Assembly: GCA_027445725.1 (NCBI GenBank)
Contig: DAIAVG010000026.1
Location: forward strand, 1-11,863
Source of the DNA: Acidithiobacillus sp.
GTDB taxonomy: Bacteria > Pseudomonadota > Gammaproteobacteria > Acidithiobacillales > Acidithiobacillaceae
DNA: 11,863 nucleotides
Reading direction: 5' to 3'
Position 1 is the stretch's first letter, and each line of letters starts with the position of its first letter. The position numbers were made by a program, and so were the translations under genes. The notes beneath the pieces were generated by a model, which was given only the letters and a program-made list of their open reading frames with translations, did not search any database and was not told the DNA's origin. This document shows positions 1-6,941 of the stretch, one piece after another.

Positions 1-163
1 CATGGCCATGCGTGTCATTCTGCGCACCCTTGCTGCTGGCGGCGGTGTCGTGCTCTTCCCCCAGGGCACGGGGGTCGTTGATCCGGATCGTCCGGACCGG
101 CCTGGCGCAGACTGGTTGGTGAGGAAGTCCCGGTGTTCGGTGACGGAATTGCGGCTGTTTCAT
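1..163 (-). CDS. Possible 5' end of an unrecognised leftward gene (partial)
   Basis: On the minus strand an ATG at 163 opens a frame that stays open to the window edge (54 codons). From about codon 17 inward its third codon positions are mostly G or C, as expected of a real gene in this GC-rich DNA. The predicted product begins MKQPQFRHRTPG and is polar and unremarkable, with no motif I recognise. No strong Shine-Dalgarno sequence precedes the ATG. The gene would be divergent from the abiE pair and share the AT-rich 164-309 interval. The opposite-strand frame from position 2 is the main alternative and looks less protein-like. Confidence is low because only the N-terminus is present. Confidence 0.3.
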   Translation of the reverse strand, partial: MKQPQFRHRTPGLPHQPVCARPVRTIRINDPRALGEEHDTAASSKGAQNDTHGH

Positions 164-241
164 CGCAGGTTTCGGCTGCCGTCGGTGCGGTTGGACAACG
201 CTGTTTCTCGTGAGAGGTGGGTTCACTTGCGCAAGATTGGA

Positions 242-269
242 TAGACATACTTGGGGAATCTGGTATTAT
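242..269 (+). promoter_or_regulatory. Predicted sigma70-type promoter of abiEi-abiEii
   Basis: TAGACA (242-247) and TATTAT (264-269) are each one mismatch from the -35 and -10 consensus and lie 16 bp apart. They sit in the only clearly AT-rich interval at this end of the window, about 40 bp upstream of the abiEi ATG. Transcription would start near 276 and leave a leader of about 34 bases. Confidence 0.55.
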
Positions 270-272
270 GTC
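244..272. promoter_or_regulatory. Candidate operator: GACATA/TATGTC inverted repeat over the promoter
   Basis: GACATA (244-249) and TATGTC (267-272) are perfect 6-bp inverted arms separated by 17 bp; they overlap the predicted -35 and -10 boxes. Characterised AbiEi antitoxins repress their own promoter by binding inverted repeats, so the position is suggestive. The arms are short, and chance occurrence in AT-rich DNA is quite possible. Confidence 0.3.
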
Positions 273-309
273 AATATAAACCCTAATATATAGTCTGGTT
301 TTTAATGAC

Positions 310-849
310 ATGAATCGTATTGACCTATTACAGAGGCTTGCCCATTTTGAGCAAAAAGGGATTGTCGCCTTCTCCAAGGGTGACCTGGAGAAGATCTTCC
401 CTGAGGATGAGAAAACGCTTGAGAAAGGGCTTCAGCGCATGTGCCGAGACGGTCTTCTGGCGCGCTCTGCCAGGGGCGTGTATGTTTTTGCGCCGGCCAT
501 TCCTCGGTACAGGGGATGGTTGATCGAGCACATTGCGAAGAAGTTGCGCCCTAGTGATTTTAATTACGTTTCACTAGAAAGTATCTTGTCTGAGTATGGC
601 GTAATTTCCCAGATTCCCATGGATCGTCTGACTGTCATGACCACAGGAGCCAAGGGCGAACATACCACGCCGTTTGGCACAATTGAATTCACCCACACCA
701 AGCGCAGCATTCCCGACCTTCTGGATCGGACAATAATTGTTCCTGGGCGTCCTCTGCGCATTGCTAAGAAAACTTTTGCTGTAAAGGACTTACTTCGTGT
801 TGGACGCAATACGGGATTGATTGATTGGGAGGAAGTTCAGGATGAATGA
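310..849 (+). CDS. abiEi: Type IV toxin-antitoxin system AbiEi-family antitoxin
   Basis: Predicted 179-residue antitoxin of the AbiE type IV system; it would counter the AbiEii nucleotidyltransferase without binding it directly, and autoregulate the operon. Residues 6-62 look like a winged helix-turn-helix: a helical stretch, then KTLEKGLQRMCRDGLL and a short wing RSARGVYVFA. The remainder contains the conserved antitoxin-type stretch NYVSLESILSEYGVISQ (85-101) and FGTIEFTHTKRS (122-133). The ATG at 310 is chosen because an in-frame stop lies at 277-279 and no other ATG intervenes; the ribosome-binding sequence is weak. The 3' end overlaps abiEii by 8 bp, so the two are probably translationally coupled. 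The gene is visibly AT-richer than the downstream element genes, consistent with recently acquired cargo. Family assignment rests on remembered sequence features and the partner gene. Confidence 0.85.
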   Translation: MNRIDLLQRLAHFEQKGIVAFSKGDLEKIFPEDEKTLEKGLQRMCRDGLLARSARGVYVFAPAIPRYRGWLIEHIAKKLRPSDFNYVSLESILSEYGVISQIPMDRLTVMTTGAKGEHTTPFGTIEFTHTKRSIPDLLDRTIIVPGRPLRIAKKTFAVKDLLRVGRNTGLIDWEEVQDE

Positions 850-1828
850 TGAAGATTTTTTGCGCTATGTAAATATGGCCATGCAGGCTGATGGGCTGGG
901 ATTCCTTCGTCCAGTAGTTGAAAAGGAGTTGCTGCATTATGAAATCTTTAGCGCAATGGACGGTGCAGGCTTGCTCAAGTCGCTGGTCTTCCAGGGCGGA
1001 ACATCATTACGATTATGTTATGGTTCGGAGCGGTTCAGTGAGGATTTGGACTTCGCTGGTGGTAAAGATTTTTCCGCCAAAGGCATGGTGGCGATCAAAG
1101 AGTGCATCATCGATACTATTGGTAAGAGATTTGGTCTGGATGTATCCGTGCGCGAGCCTCGTTCTTTTTCTGATGCCCGTGGGACGCCATCGTCAAACCT
1201 GGTACGTGTTGAAAAGTGGATGGTTGCCATTCAAACCAGTCCAGAAAGGCCAGATATCCCGAAACAGAAGATCAAGATGGAAATCGCCAATATCCCTGCT
1301 TACACACGAGATATTCTTCCATTGCGGGCTAACTATTCTGTTCTGGAAGGTCGCAGCCAGCCATTGGTGCCTGTCGAATCAAAGAATGAGATTCTGGCTG
1401 ACAAGCTGATTGCCTTGCCAGCATCCATTTCCAGGTCGGATGGCGGGGAGATAGAACTCACCCCCACACGTATCAGGCACAGGGACATTTGGGACATTGC
1501 CTGGCTGGTTGGGCACGGAGCCCAAATGGATGCACGGCTAGTGGAAAAGAAAGCCGAAGACTATGGTCTGCGGAACTACCAAAAGCTTTTGGAGAAAGCT
1601 ATCGCTGCAATCCCCGTCATTGCAAGCGGACATGACTTCCAGGATCAAATGAAGAGATTTGTACCAAAAACTCTGTATGACCGGACGTTTGAGAGCTTTG
1701 GGCATGGAAAATACTTTGAGACCGCTGTAAATGGCGTTCTCAAGCAGTTACAAAAGGAGTTCGGTTCTCACGCTAAAGAGCCATCCCCTCCAAAACGAAC
1801 CCGAAGAAAACCAGATCTGAGCCTGTAA
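842..1828 (+). CDS. abiEii: AbiEii/AbiGii-family nucleotidyltransferase toxin
   Basis: Predicted 328-residue toxin of the AbiE system, in the DNA polymerase beta-like nucleotidyltransferase superfamily; expression blocks growth and can abort phage infection. The family signature is present: GGTSLR (52-57) with the acidic pair D68-x-D70 in SEDLDF, a further acid E147 in KIKMEIANIP, the ESKNEILADK stretch (179-188) with K181 and D187, and RHRDIWDI (212-219). The catalytic acids therefore look intact. The start at 842 is favoured over an in-frame TTG at 821 because GGGAGGA (827-833) lies 8 bases upstream of this ATG, and because it gives the usual short overlap with abiEi. The C-terminus is basic (KRTRRKPDLSL). 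Gene order antitoxin-toxin is canonical. The exact target of this member is not deducible here. Confidence 0.87.
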   Translation: MNDEDFLRYVNMAMQADGLGFLRPVVEKELLHYEIFSAMDGAGLLKSLVFQGGTSLRLCYGSERFSEDLDFAGGKDFSAKGMVAIKECIIDTIGKRFGLDVSVREPRSFSDARGTPSSNLVRVEKWMVAIQTSPERPDIPKQKIKMEIANIPAYTRDILPLRANYSVLEGRSQPLVPVESKNEILADKLIALPASISRSDGGEIELTPTRIRHRDIWDIAWLVGHGAQMDARLVEKKAEDYGLRNYQKLLEKAIAAIPVIASGHDFQDQMKRFVPKTLYDRTFESFGHGKYFETAVNGVLKQLQKEFGSHAKEPSPPKRTRRKPDLSL

Positions 1829-1964
1829 CCATCTGGAAGGCACCCCTCCCCCGCAAGAGGCGCAGCGACCCTGATTTGCGGGCGTGCCGTCCATCACGCG
1901 GTATACCCAACATCCTCTGATCTATACCCCCGCAGTTGGAGCCTAAGATGCTGGAGACTGCGAA
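1829..1964. other. Intergenic region with possible hairpins and a repeated TATACCC
   Basis: This gap separates abiEii from the large operon. It contains CCCGCAA (1850-1856) pairing with TTGCGGG (1876-1882) across 19 bases, and GCGTG (1882-1886) pairing with CACGC (1895-1899) across 8 bases; the two stems share base 1882. TATACCC occurs at 1902-1908 and again at 1923-1929, 21 bp apart, about two helical turns. No T-run follows the stems, so an intrinsic terminator is not supported. The operon promoter probably lies here, but the best boxes (TTGCGG, 18 bp, GGTATA) are poor. Confidence 0.3.
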
Positions 1965-4900
1965 ATGCCTGCCCCTACCCCGTCCCGTTCCGGGAAAGAG
2001 CGCCCAGCGCGCGAACAAAAAGACCTTCGTCAAGAGCTTGCCGAGAAACTGATCGCCCAGATTGAATCAGGGACTGCCTCATGGCAAAAGCCCTGGGTGG
2101 CCGGCGAGGTCAAGGCGCCGCTCAATGCTGTAACCGGCAAGCCCTACCGTGGCGTCAACCGCGAGTGGCTATTGCTGGTCTCGCCTGACCAGACCGATCC
2201 CCGTTGGTGTACCTACAAGCAGGCCGAAGAACAGGGCTGGCAGGTCCGCAAGGGTGAGCATGGGACCAGCATTGAGGTATGGAAAGAATATGACCACACC
2301 CTGACGGAGAAAGAAAAGGCCGAGAAGCGCCATGCTCGGGAACAGATCCCCGACCCGGTTATGCGAAAGAAGGCTCTGGAGGAGATCCCTGATACCGAAA
2401 AGCGGTTGGGTGTCCAGTATTACTCGGTTTTTCACGCTTCCCAGATTGACGGCATCCCGCCGTTGGAGCGCCCGGAAATTACCCACGAGATCGAGGGAAA
2501 ACCGGATGAGCGTCTGCCCAGGTTGGTCGAGGCTATGGGAGTGGAATTCCGCACGGGTGGCAACCGTGCGTTTTATCGTTCCTCTGAGGATCGGGTACAG
2601 ATGCCCCCTGTCGAGGCATTTCTGACTGCCACAGGGCACGACACCACGTTATTGCATGAGTTGGGGCACGCAACGGGGCATGAGTCCCGTCTGGGGCGCA
2701 AGTTGGGGAATCCTTTTGGTAGCCCGGAATATGCCAAGGAAGAATTGCGGGCAGAGATGTCGGCGGCGATGACGGCGATGAGCCTGGGGATTGGCTTCGA
2801 CCCGCAAGCGCAGAACATCGAGGAAGGCGCGAATATCCAGCAAAACGGGGCATATCTCGCGTCCTGGCTCAAGGCCCTGCCGGAGAAAGATCGCAAGAAG
2901 GAATTGATGGCTGCGATCAAGGATGCCCAAGGGATCAGCGATTATCTGATCCAGCGGACGCCAGAGATTGAGCGAGAGGCGGAAGTTGAAAAGTCCTCCG
3001 CGCCCTCCCGTGGTGAAGCGCAAGAACTGGATGCCGACCTTGTGGCACATCTGCGGACATACACGCAGATTCGCCAAGGCGAGCGCACTGATCTTCCTGC
3101 CGTGGGGGATGACTGGCCGGGTGGTCTACCTACGGGATTGGGCGGTGACCGCATCGAAAATACGCAACAGTTTTTACGCAATGCCGCCGAACAGGACCCG
3201 CAACGTGCGGAACGCTGGGCGGCGGATTTGCGTGGAAATCCGCATGAGTATGGAGAAACGGTTGGTCTGGAGGCCGACAACATCCGTGGGGTTGCCACCC
3301 AGATGGAGCAAGGTGTGGAACGGATGAGGAATCCGCAAGTGGGCGATTTGGTTCGTTTTGAACCCAGCGATCCTCGCACCTTGAAAGCGATGCCCTACTC
3401 TGGACGTGTGATTGCGAGGCTGGACACTACGGGCGGGGATTTTCGCTATCACCTGCGTGCGGAATCCGGTCCGGACCAAGGCAATGAAGCCACGGTATAT
3501 GGCCGGGACGGACAGTTCCGCAAGATCGCACTAGACCAGGCTGTGGGATTTGACCGGGCTCTCGCGCCAGAGCTTCACCCAGAAGAAGTTGTCCATTCTG
3601 TCCCAGACGGTCTGCGTCGCTGGATGAGCAATAGTCAGCGCCTTGCCACGGAAGAGGGGCTGCGCGGTGAGGAAAAGGGGTTTTTCCAGGAGAAGATGCA
3701 GGAACTGGAGAGCATCATCGAGCAGATGCCTTCCACCTATCAGACTCAGGATTTACCTGATGAACAAAAGCCGGTCGGGCTGCGCTACTTTGGCCCGAAT
3801 GGGGCGCAGTGGTTCATCATTGAAAAGGACCGTGGTGGCCCTTGGCAGGGTGCGAACCCTGAAACCGATGGACCCAATGGACCGCGCCAGACGCAAGCGT
3901 TTGGTCTGGCTGATCTGGGTATGGATTATCCCGAGTTGGGTTACATCAACATCGAGGAACTTACGAAAATCCCACAGGTGGAGCTGGACTATCACTTCAC
4001 GCCAACCAACCTGCTGGAAGTAAAGAAAGAGCATTACCCGGAAATGGTGCGGCGCATCTCGATGGGGGAAAGCCTGGTGAAAGACGCGCTGACCAAAGAA
4101 TCCGCTGCAAACTTGCTGGCCGCTGTGGATCGTGGCGAGAAGACGCTTTCGAGGGAACGGACAGCGGAAGCCGTGTTTGTGAAGCATGGATTCCCCGCCA
4201 AGGGAGGGGATGCTGGCGAAAAACTCTTTACCGCTATCGAAACGAAAAACGTAGAAGAGTTAATGAGAATCTACGCAAACATGGAATATCCGGTCATTGA
4301 TGAGACTTTTGCCCGTCTTACGGGCAACGATGCGGGAAAGACCGGTTACGAGCGCAAGCGGCAGATTGCGGAGTGGGTTGGGCCAGAGAAAGCCAAGGCG
4401 TATCTCGAAAACCCACGGTATGCCCCTAGCCGGAATACGCGAGAGGCATTTCATGAGGTGATTGCGAAGCATGAGCCTCCCGCCCCATCCCCAACGCCAG
4501 ATTTACCGGACCGCCTGGCTGAGGGAAAGGTGGCGGAGGCCCATGTGTCCCCTGCCGACAGGGATGCCGGGAAAGCGGACAACCCAGGCCCGGAAAAGAT
4601 CAACGCCTATGAAGCAAAGCAGCAGGCCCGACGTGAGCGGTATCGCGCCTTGGCAGAAAAGATGCAGGCGCGGGCCGAAGCCAAGCTGGATCAGGCCCAC
4701 AAGATGGCCGATGCGATCCCCTTCGGCCAGCCAATCCTCGTGGGCCATCACAGCGAAAACCGGGATCGTCGATACCGTGGGCACATTCACAAGACGTTCG
4801 GCCAAGGCTTTGATCTGATGGACAGAGCGAAGTATTACGAGCGCCGCTCGGAAAGGATGTCCAATAGTATCAGCAGTGATGATCCGGATGCCGTCCAGAA

Positions 4901-6914
4901 GCTCAAGGAAAAGCTCGAACATCTGAAGATGAGCCAGGAGAAGATGAAGGCGGCCAATGCCGTCATCCGCAAATTCCGAGACCCGGATGAGCGCAAGAGT
5001 GGGCTGGAACGTATTGGATTTACTGCGGAACAGTCCGACAAAATACTTGCCCCCGATGTCATGGGGGCGATTGGCTTTGCGTCTTACAGTCTGAGCAACA
5101 ATAACGCCGAAATCCGGCGCATCGAGGAACGCATCAAGGGTCTGGAGAAGATGGAGACGCTGCAGGACCGAACCACGGAGTATCGCTGGGGGGCCGTGCG
5201 GGAAAACAAGGAGAACAATCGCATTCAGTTTCTGTTTGGCGGCAAACCCGATGAAGCAACCCGCAAGCTGATGAAGGAGAGTGGATTCCGTTGGGCACCC
5301 TCCGAGAAGGCGTGGCAACGGCAATGGACGGGGAATGCGGTTTATGCCGCACGGGGGGCGATCAGGGAGTTGAATTCGATGATGCCGCCAGAGCAGTCCG
5401 GACAGGTACTGGAGAGTGCCTCGGCAGAGCGCGAGATGACCCCGGTTTCGCCTACCCCTGAAGCCGCGGCATGGGAGCAGTTGCGGGAACAAACCGCCAT
5501 GATGCCAGACAAGATGGACATGCTCTTTGAGGACACCCGCAAGGCGGCGGCAAAACTCGACATCCTGGACGAGGCGGGGCAAATCGAATTGAGGCGGCAG
5601 TACAGCAAACAACTGGAGGAGATTTACGGCATCATCCGGGAAGGGCCGGATCGCGGGGCTGACCAGCATATATTGGCGTTGGTCAATGCAGGCGTGCCAG
5701 CGGAAGGGCTCTATCAGCGGCCAGAAATGCAGAGATATCGTGCGGTTTGCGATGAGCAAGGCGCGCGTGCCAGTGCCTTCCGTAAGGAACTGGATGAGAA
5801 TCTCAAAGATCGGTTCCGTGAGTACGGCAAGGAAATACTTCGTGTCGTGGATAGCCATAGTGAGGTTGTACCCACGGAGCGCAAGGTTGCTGCGGTGTTC
5901 TGGAAGCACGGCATCATGGCGAGCGAGGAAAACCAGCATGTCATCAATTTTGTGCGGGACGTGGAAGAAAAGAACCTCCCCCGGTTGTTAAGTGTCATCG
6001 GCCATAACAGCGAGAACCCGGCATCCCAGGAAGCCTTTACCCGGTTGACGGGTGTGCCGCTTGGCAAGACGCAGTCGGAACGGGTGGCGCAACTGGAAAA
6101 ATGGGCCGGGCCAGAGGTGGTGGCGGCCATGCAGGCGAAGCAGGCGGAACGGTCTGCGGCAAAGGCGCAGGAGCGTATCCACAAGAATTTGTACCGCAGT
6201 TTTGAGCATTTGGATTCTCTGCAGGTGCGGATAAATAGCAAGGCACACGGACCGGGCAATGATGTAGTTGTCAATGGCAAGGATTACCTGCTCATCAAGG
6301 TATCTCAAGGTATGGACCGGGTAGTCTCGGAAAAGCGGGGTGCAGTAACGCAATACCGGCTGCGGGCTGAAGACGGTACGAGTTCGGGGGTCAAGGCGCG
6401 GGAACTGACGGACTTTGCCAAGGCGGTATTGGCCGTCTCTCCGGATGGCGACGTGCGCCAAGCCTTCACGACGGTGGGGCTGCCCGCGCCCGATAAGGGA
6501 CTGTCGGATTTTCTGCGGGAACGGCAGGAAATCTGGCATGGAAAGCATCCCGACCATCAAGGCTTCAGCAATTCTGTCGCGGGCGCCGAAGATTTCGAGC
6601 GCCGCACTGTTCAAGAGAAACCTGCTCACGCGCGAGCCTGGGTAGCGGAACTGCGGAAACACTCGCAGATGTATGGGGCTATCTCTGGTCTATCGCAGGA
6701 CAGCATTACCGCCATGTCACAACGGGTGGAGAAGACCCTGGAGCAGAATCGGGTCCAGGACAAGAGCCCCGCTCTTATGCCCGAGCCGATCCAGGAGAAA
6801 ACCCCAGAAATGAAGGTCCCGGCGCCAACGGTGCGGCAGCCGGAAATGTCCACCAGCACGCCTGTGTATCGCGCCCCGGTGCGCAAGACAAAAACCCAGG
6901 GGCAGGAACTGTAA
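1965..6914 (+). CDS. Giant polyvalent protein: ArdC N-domain, zincin peptidase, DUF2958, DUF3560
   Basis: Predicted 1649-residue polyvalent protein of the kind conjugative elements and phages carry to protect and establish incoming DNA. Residues 21-110 resemble the ArdC ssDNA-binding domain (LNAVTGKPYRGVNREW at 53-68; QVRKGEHGT at 93-101). A zincin-like metallopeptidase follows: HELGH at 231-235, with E264 in EELRAEMSA the likely third zinc ligand, so the site looks intact. Residues 588-685 match DUF2958 (AFGLADLGMDYPELGYI and HFTP at 677). About 895-1140 is DUF3560 (MADAIPFGQPILVGHHSE; SDDPDAVQKL; GFRWAPSEKAWQRQ). Two other modules are each present twice (see repeat entries). The C-terminal 60 residues are proline-rich and probably disordered. 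GGAG (1953-1956) lies 8 bases before the ATG. It leads a same-strand gene chain. The frame is uninterrupted over 5 kb. Anti-defence function is inferred from the family. Confidence 0.85.
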   Translation: MPAPTPSRSGKERPAREQKDLRQELAEKLIAQIESGTASWQKPWVAGEVKAPLNAVTGKPYRGVNREWLLLVSPDQTDPRWCTYKQAEEQGWQVRKGEHGTSIEVWKEYDHTLTEKEKAEKRHAREQIPDPVMRKKALEEIPDTEKRLGVQYYSVFHASQIDGIPPLERPEITHEIEGKPDERLPRLVEAMGVEFRTGGNRAFYRSSEDRVQMPPVEAFLTATGHDTTLLHELGHATGHESRLGRKLGNPFGSPEYAKEELRAEMSAAMTAMSLGIGFDPQAQNIEEGANIQQNGAYLASWLKALPEKDRKKELMAAIKDAQGISDYLIQRTPEIEREAEVEKSSAPSRGEAQELDADLVAHLRTYTQIRQGERTDLPAVGDDWPGGLPTGLGGDRIENTQQFLRNAAEQDPQRAERWAADLRGNPHEYGETVGLEADNIRGVATQMEQGVERMRNPQVGDLVRFEPSDPRTLKAMPYSGRVIARLDTTGGDFRYHLRAESGPDQGNEATVYGRDGQFRKIALDQAVGFDRALAPELHPEEVVHSVPDGLRRWMSNSQRLATEEGLRGEEKGFFQEKMQELESIIEQMPSTYQTQDLPDEQKPVGLRYFGPNGAQWFIIEKDRGGPWQGANPETDGPNGPRQTQAFGLADLGMDYPELGYINIEELTKIPQVELDYHFTPTNLLEVKKEHYPEMVRRISMGESLVKDALTKESAANLLAAVDRGEKTLSRERTAEAVFVKHGFPAKGGDAGEKLFTAIETKNVEELMRIYANMEYPVIDETFARLTGNDAGKTGYERKRQIAEWVGPEKAKAYLENPRYAPSRNTREAFHEVIAKHEPPAPSPTPDLPDRLAEGKVAEAHVSPADRDAGKADNPGPEKINAYEAKQQARRERYRALAEKMQARAEAKLDQAHKMADAIPFGQPILVGHHSENRDRRYRGHIHKTFGQGFDLMDRAKYYERRSERMSNSISSDDPDAVQKLKEKLEHLKMSQEKMKAANAVIRKFRDPDERKSGLERIGFTAEQSDKILAPDVMGAIGFASYSLSNNNAEIRRIEERIKGLEKMETLQDRTTEYRWGAVRENKENNRIQFLFGGKPDEATRKLMKESGFRWAPSEKAWQRQWTGNAVYAARGAIRELNSMMPPEQSGQVLESASAEREMTPVSPTPEAAAWEQLREQTAMMPDKMDMLFEDTRKAAAKLDILDEAGQIELRRQYSKQLEEIYGIIREGPDRGADQHILALVNAGVPAEGLYQRPEMQRYRAVCDEQGARASAFRKELDENLKDRFREYGKEILRVVDSHSEVVPTERKVAAVFWKHGIMASEENQHVINFVRDVEEKNLPRLLSVIGHNSENPASQEAFTRLTGVPLGKTQSERVAQLEKWAGPEVVAAMQAKQAERSAAKAQERIHKNLYRSFEHLDSLQVRINSKAHGPGNDVVVNGKDYLLIKVSQGMDRVVSEKRGAVTQYRLRAEDGTSSGVKARELTDFAKAVLAVSPDGDVRQAFTTVGLPAPDKGLSDFLRERQEIWHGKHPDHQGFSNSVAGAEDFERRTVQEKPAHARAWVAELRKHSQMYGAISGLSQDSITAMSQRVEKTLEQNRVQDKSPALMPEPIQEKTPEMKVPAPTVRQPEMSTSTPVYRAPVRKTKTQGQEL
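3186..3329 (+). repeat. Internal protein repeat B1 of the polyvalent protein (residues 408-455)
   Basis: This 48-residue segment aligns without gaps to residues 1549-1596 (repeat B2). I count 15 identities of 48, including P, RAxxWxAxLR-like positions, YG, GL, D, I, and E/E/R near the end. It appears helical. It is immediately followed by a short beta-like stretch ending YHLRAESG, which also has a counterpart (YRLRAEDG) in the C-terminal part, there placed before B2. Confidence 0.6.
4155..4406 (+). repeat. Internal protein repeat A1 of the polyvalent protein (residues 731-814)
   Basis: This ~84-residue module lies between DUF2958 and DUF3560 and matches residues 1305-1389 (A2). Shared blocks occur in the same order: ER, AVFxKHG, an acidic stretch ending KN, FxRLTG, GKTxxER, and WxGPE. 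The module appears alpha-helical. I do not recognise it as a named domain. Confidence 0.65.
5877..6131 (+). repeat. Internal protein repeat A2 of the polyvalent protein (residues 1305-1389)
   Basis: Second copy of module A, located after DUF3560. It carries AVFWKHG, FTRLTG, GKTQSER and WAGPE in the same order and spacing as A1. The level of divergence indicates an old duplication or two independent acquisitions of one domain family, not a recent tandem copy. Confidence 0.65.
6609..6752 (+). repeat. Internal protein repeat B2 of the polyvalent protein (residues 1549-1596)
   Basis: Second copy of module B, of exactly the same length (48 residues) as B1 and ungapped. Conserved positions include PAHARAWVAELR against PQRAERWAADLR, and the following YG...GL...D.I pattern. 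It sits just before the proline-rich C-terminal tail. Confidence 0.6.
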
Positions 6915-6941
6915 TTTTGCTTTTTTGAAGGAGACTCAAAG

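Noticed and set aside
2..244. Plus-strand frame of 80 codons at the left edge
   Set aside because: Arginine-rich product without motif, no ribosome-binding site, and overlaps a minus-strand frame with better codon-position bias.
4503..5939. Long 478-codon open frame on the minus strand
   Set aside because: It lies wholly within the polyvalent gene, opposite DUF3560 and flanking regions whose plus-strand sequence is clearly coding; its protein has no recognisable domain, and long antisense frames are common in GC-rich DNA.
6911..6927. T-rich stretch after the polyvalent gene considered as a terminator
   Set aside because: No stem precedes the T-runs, and a strong ribosome-binding site for the next gene follows immediately.
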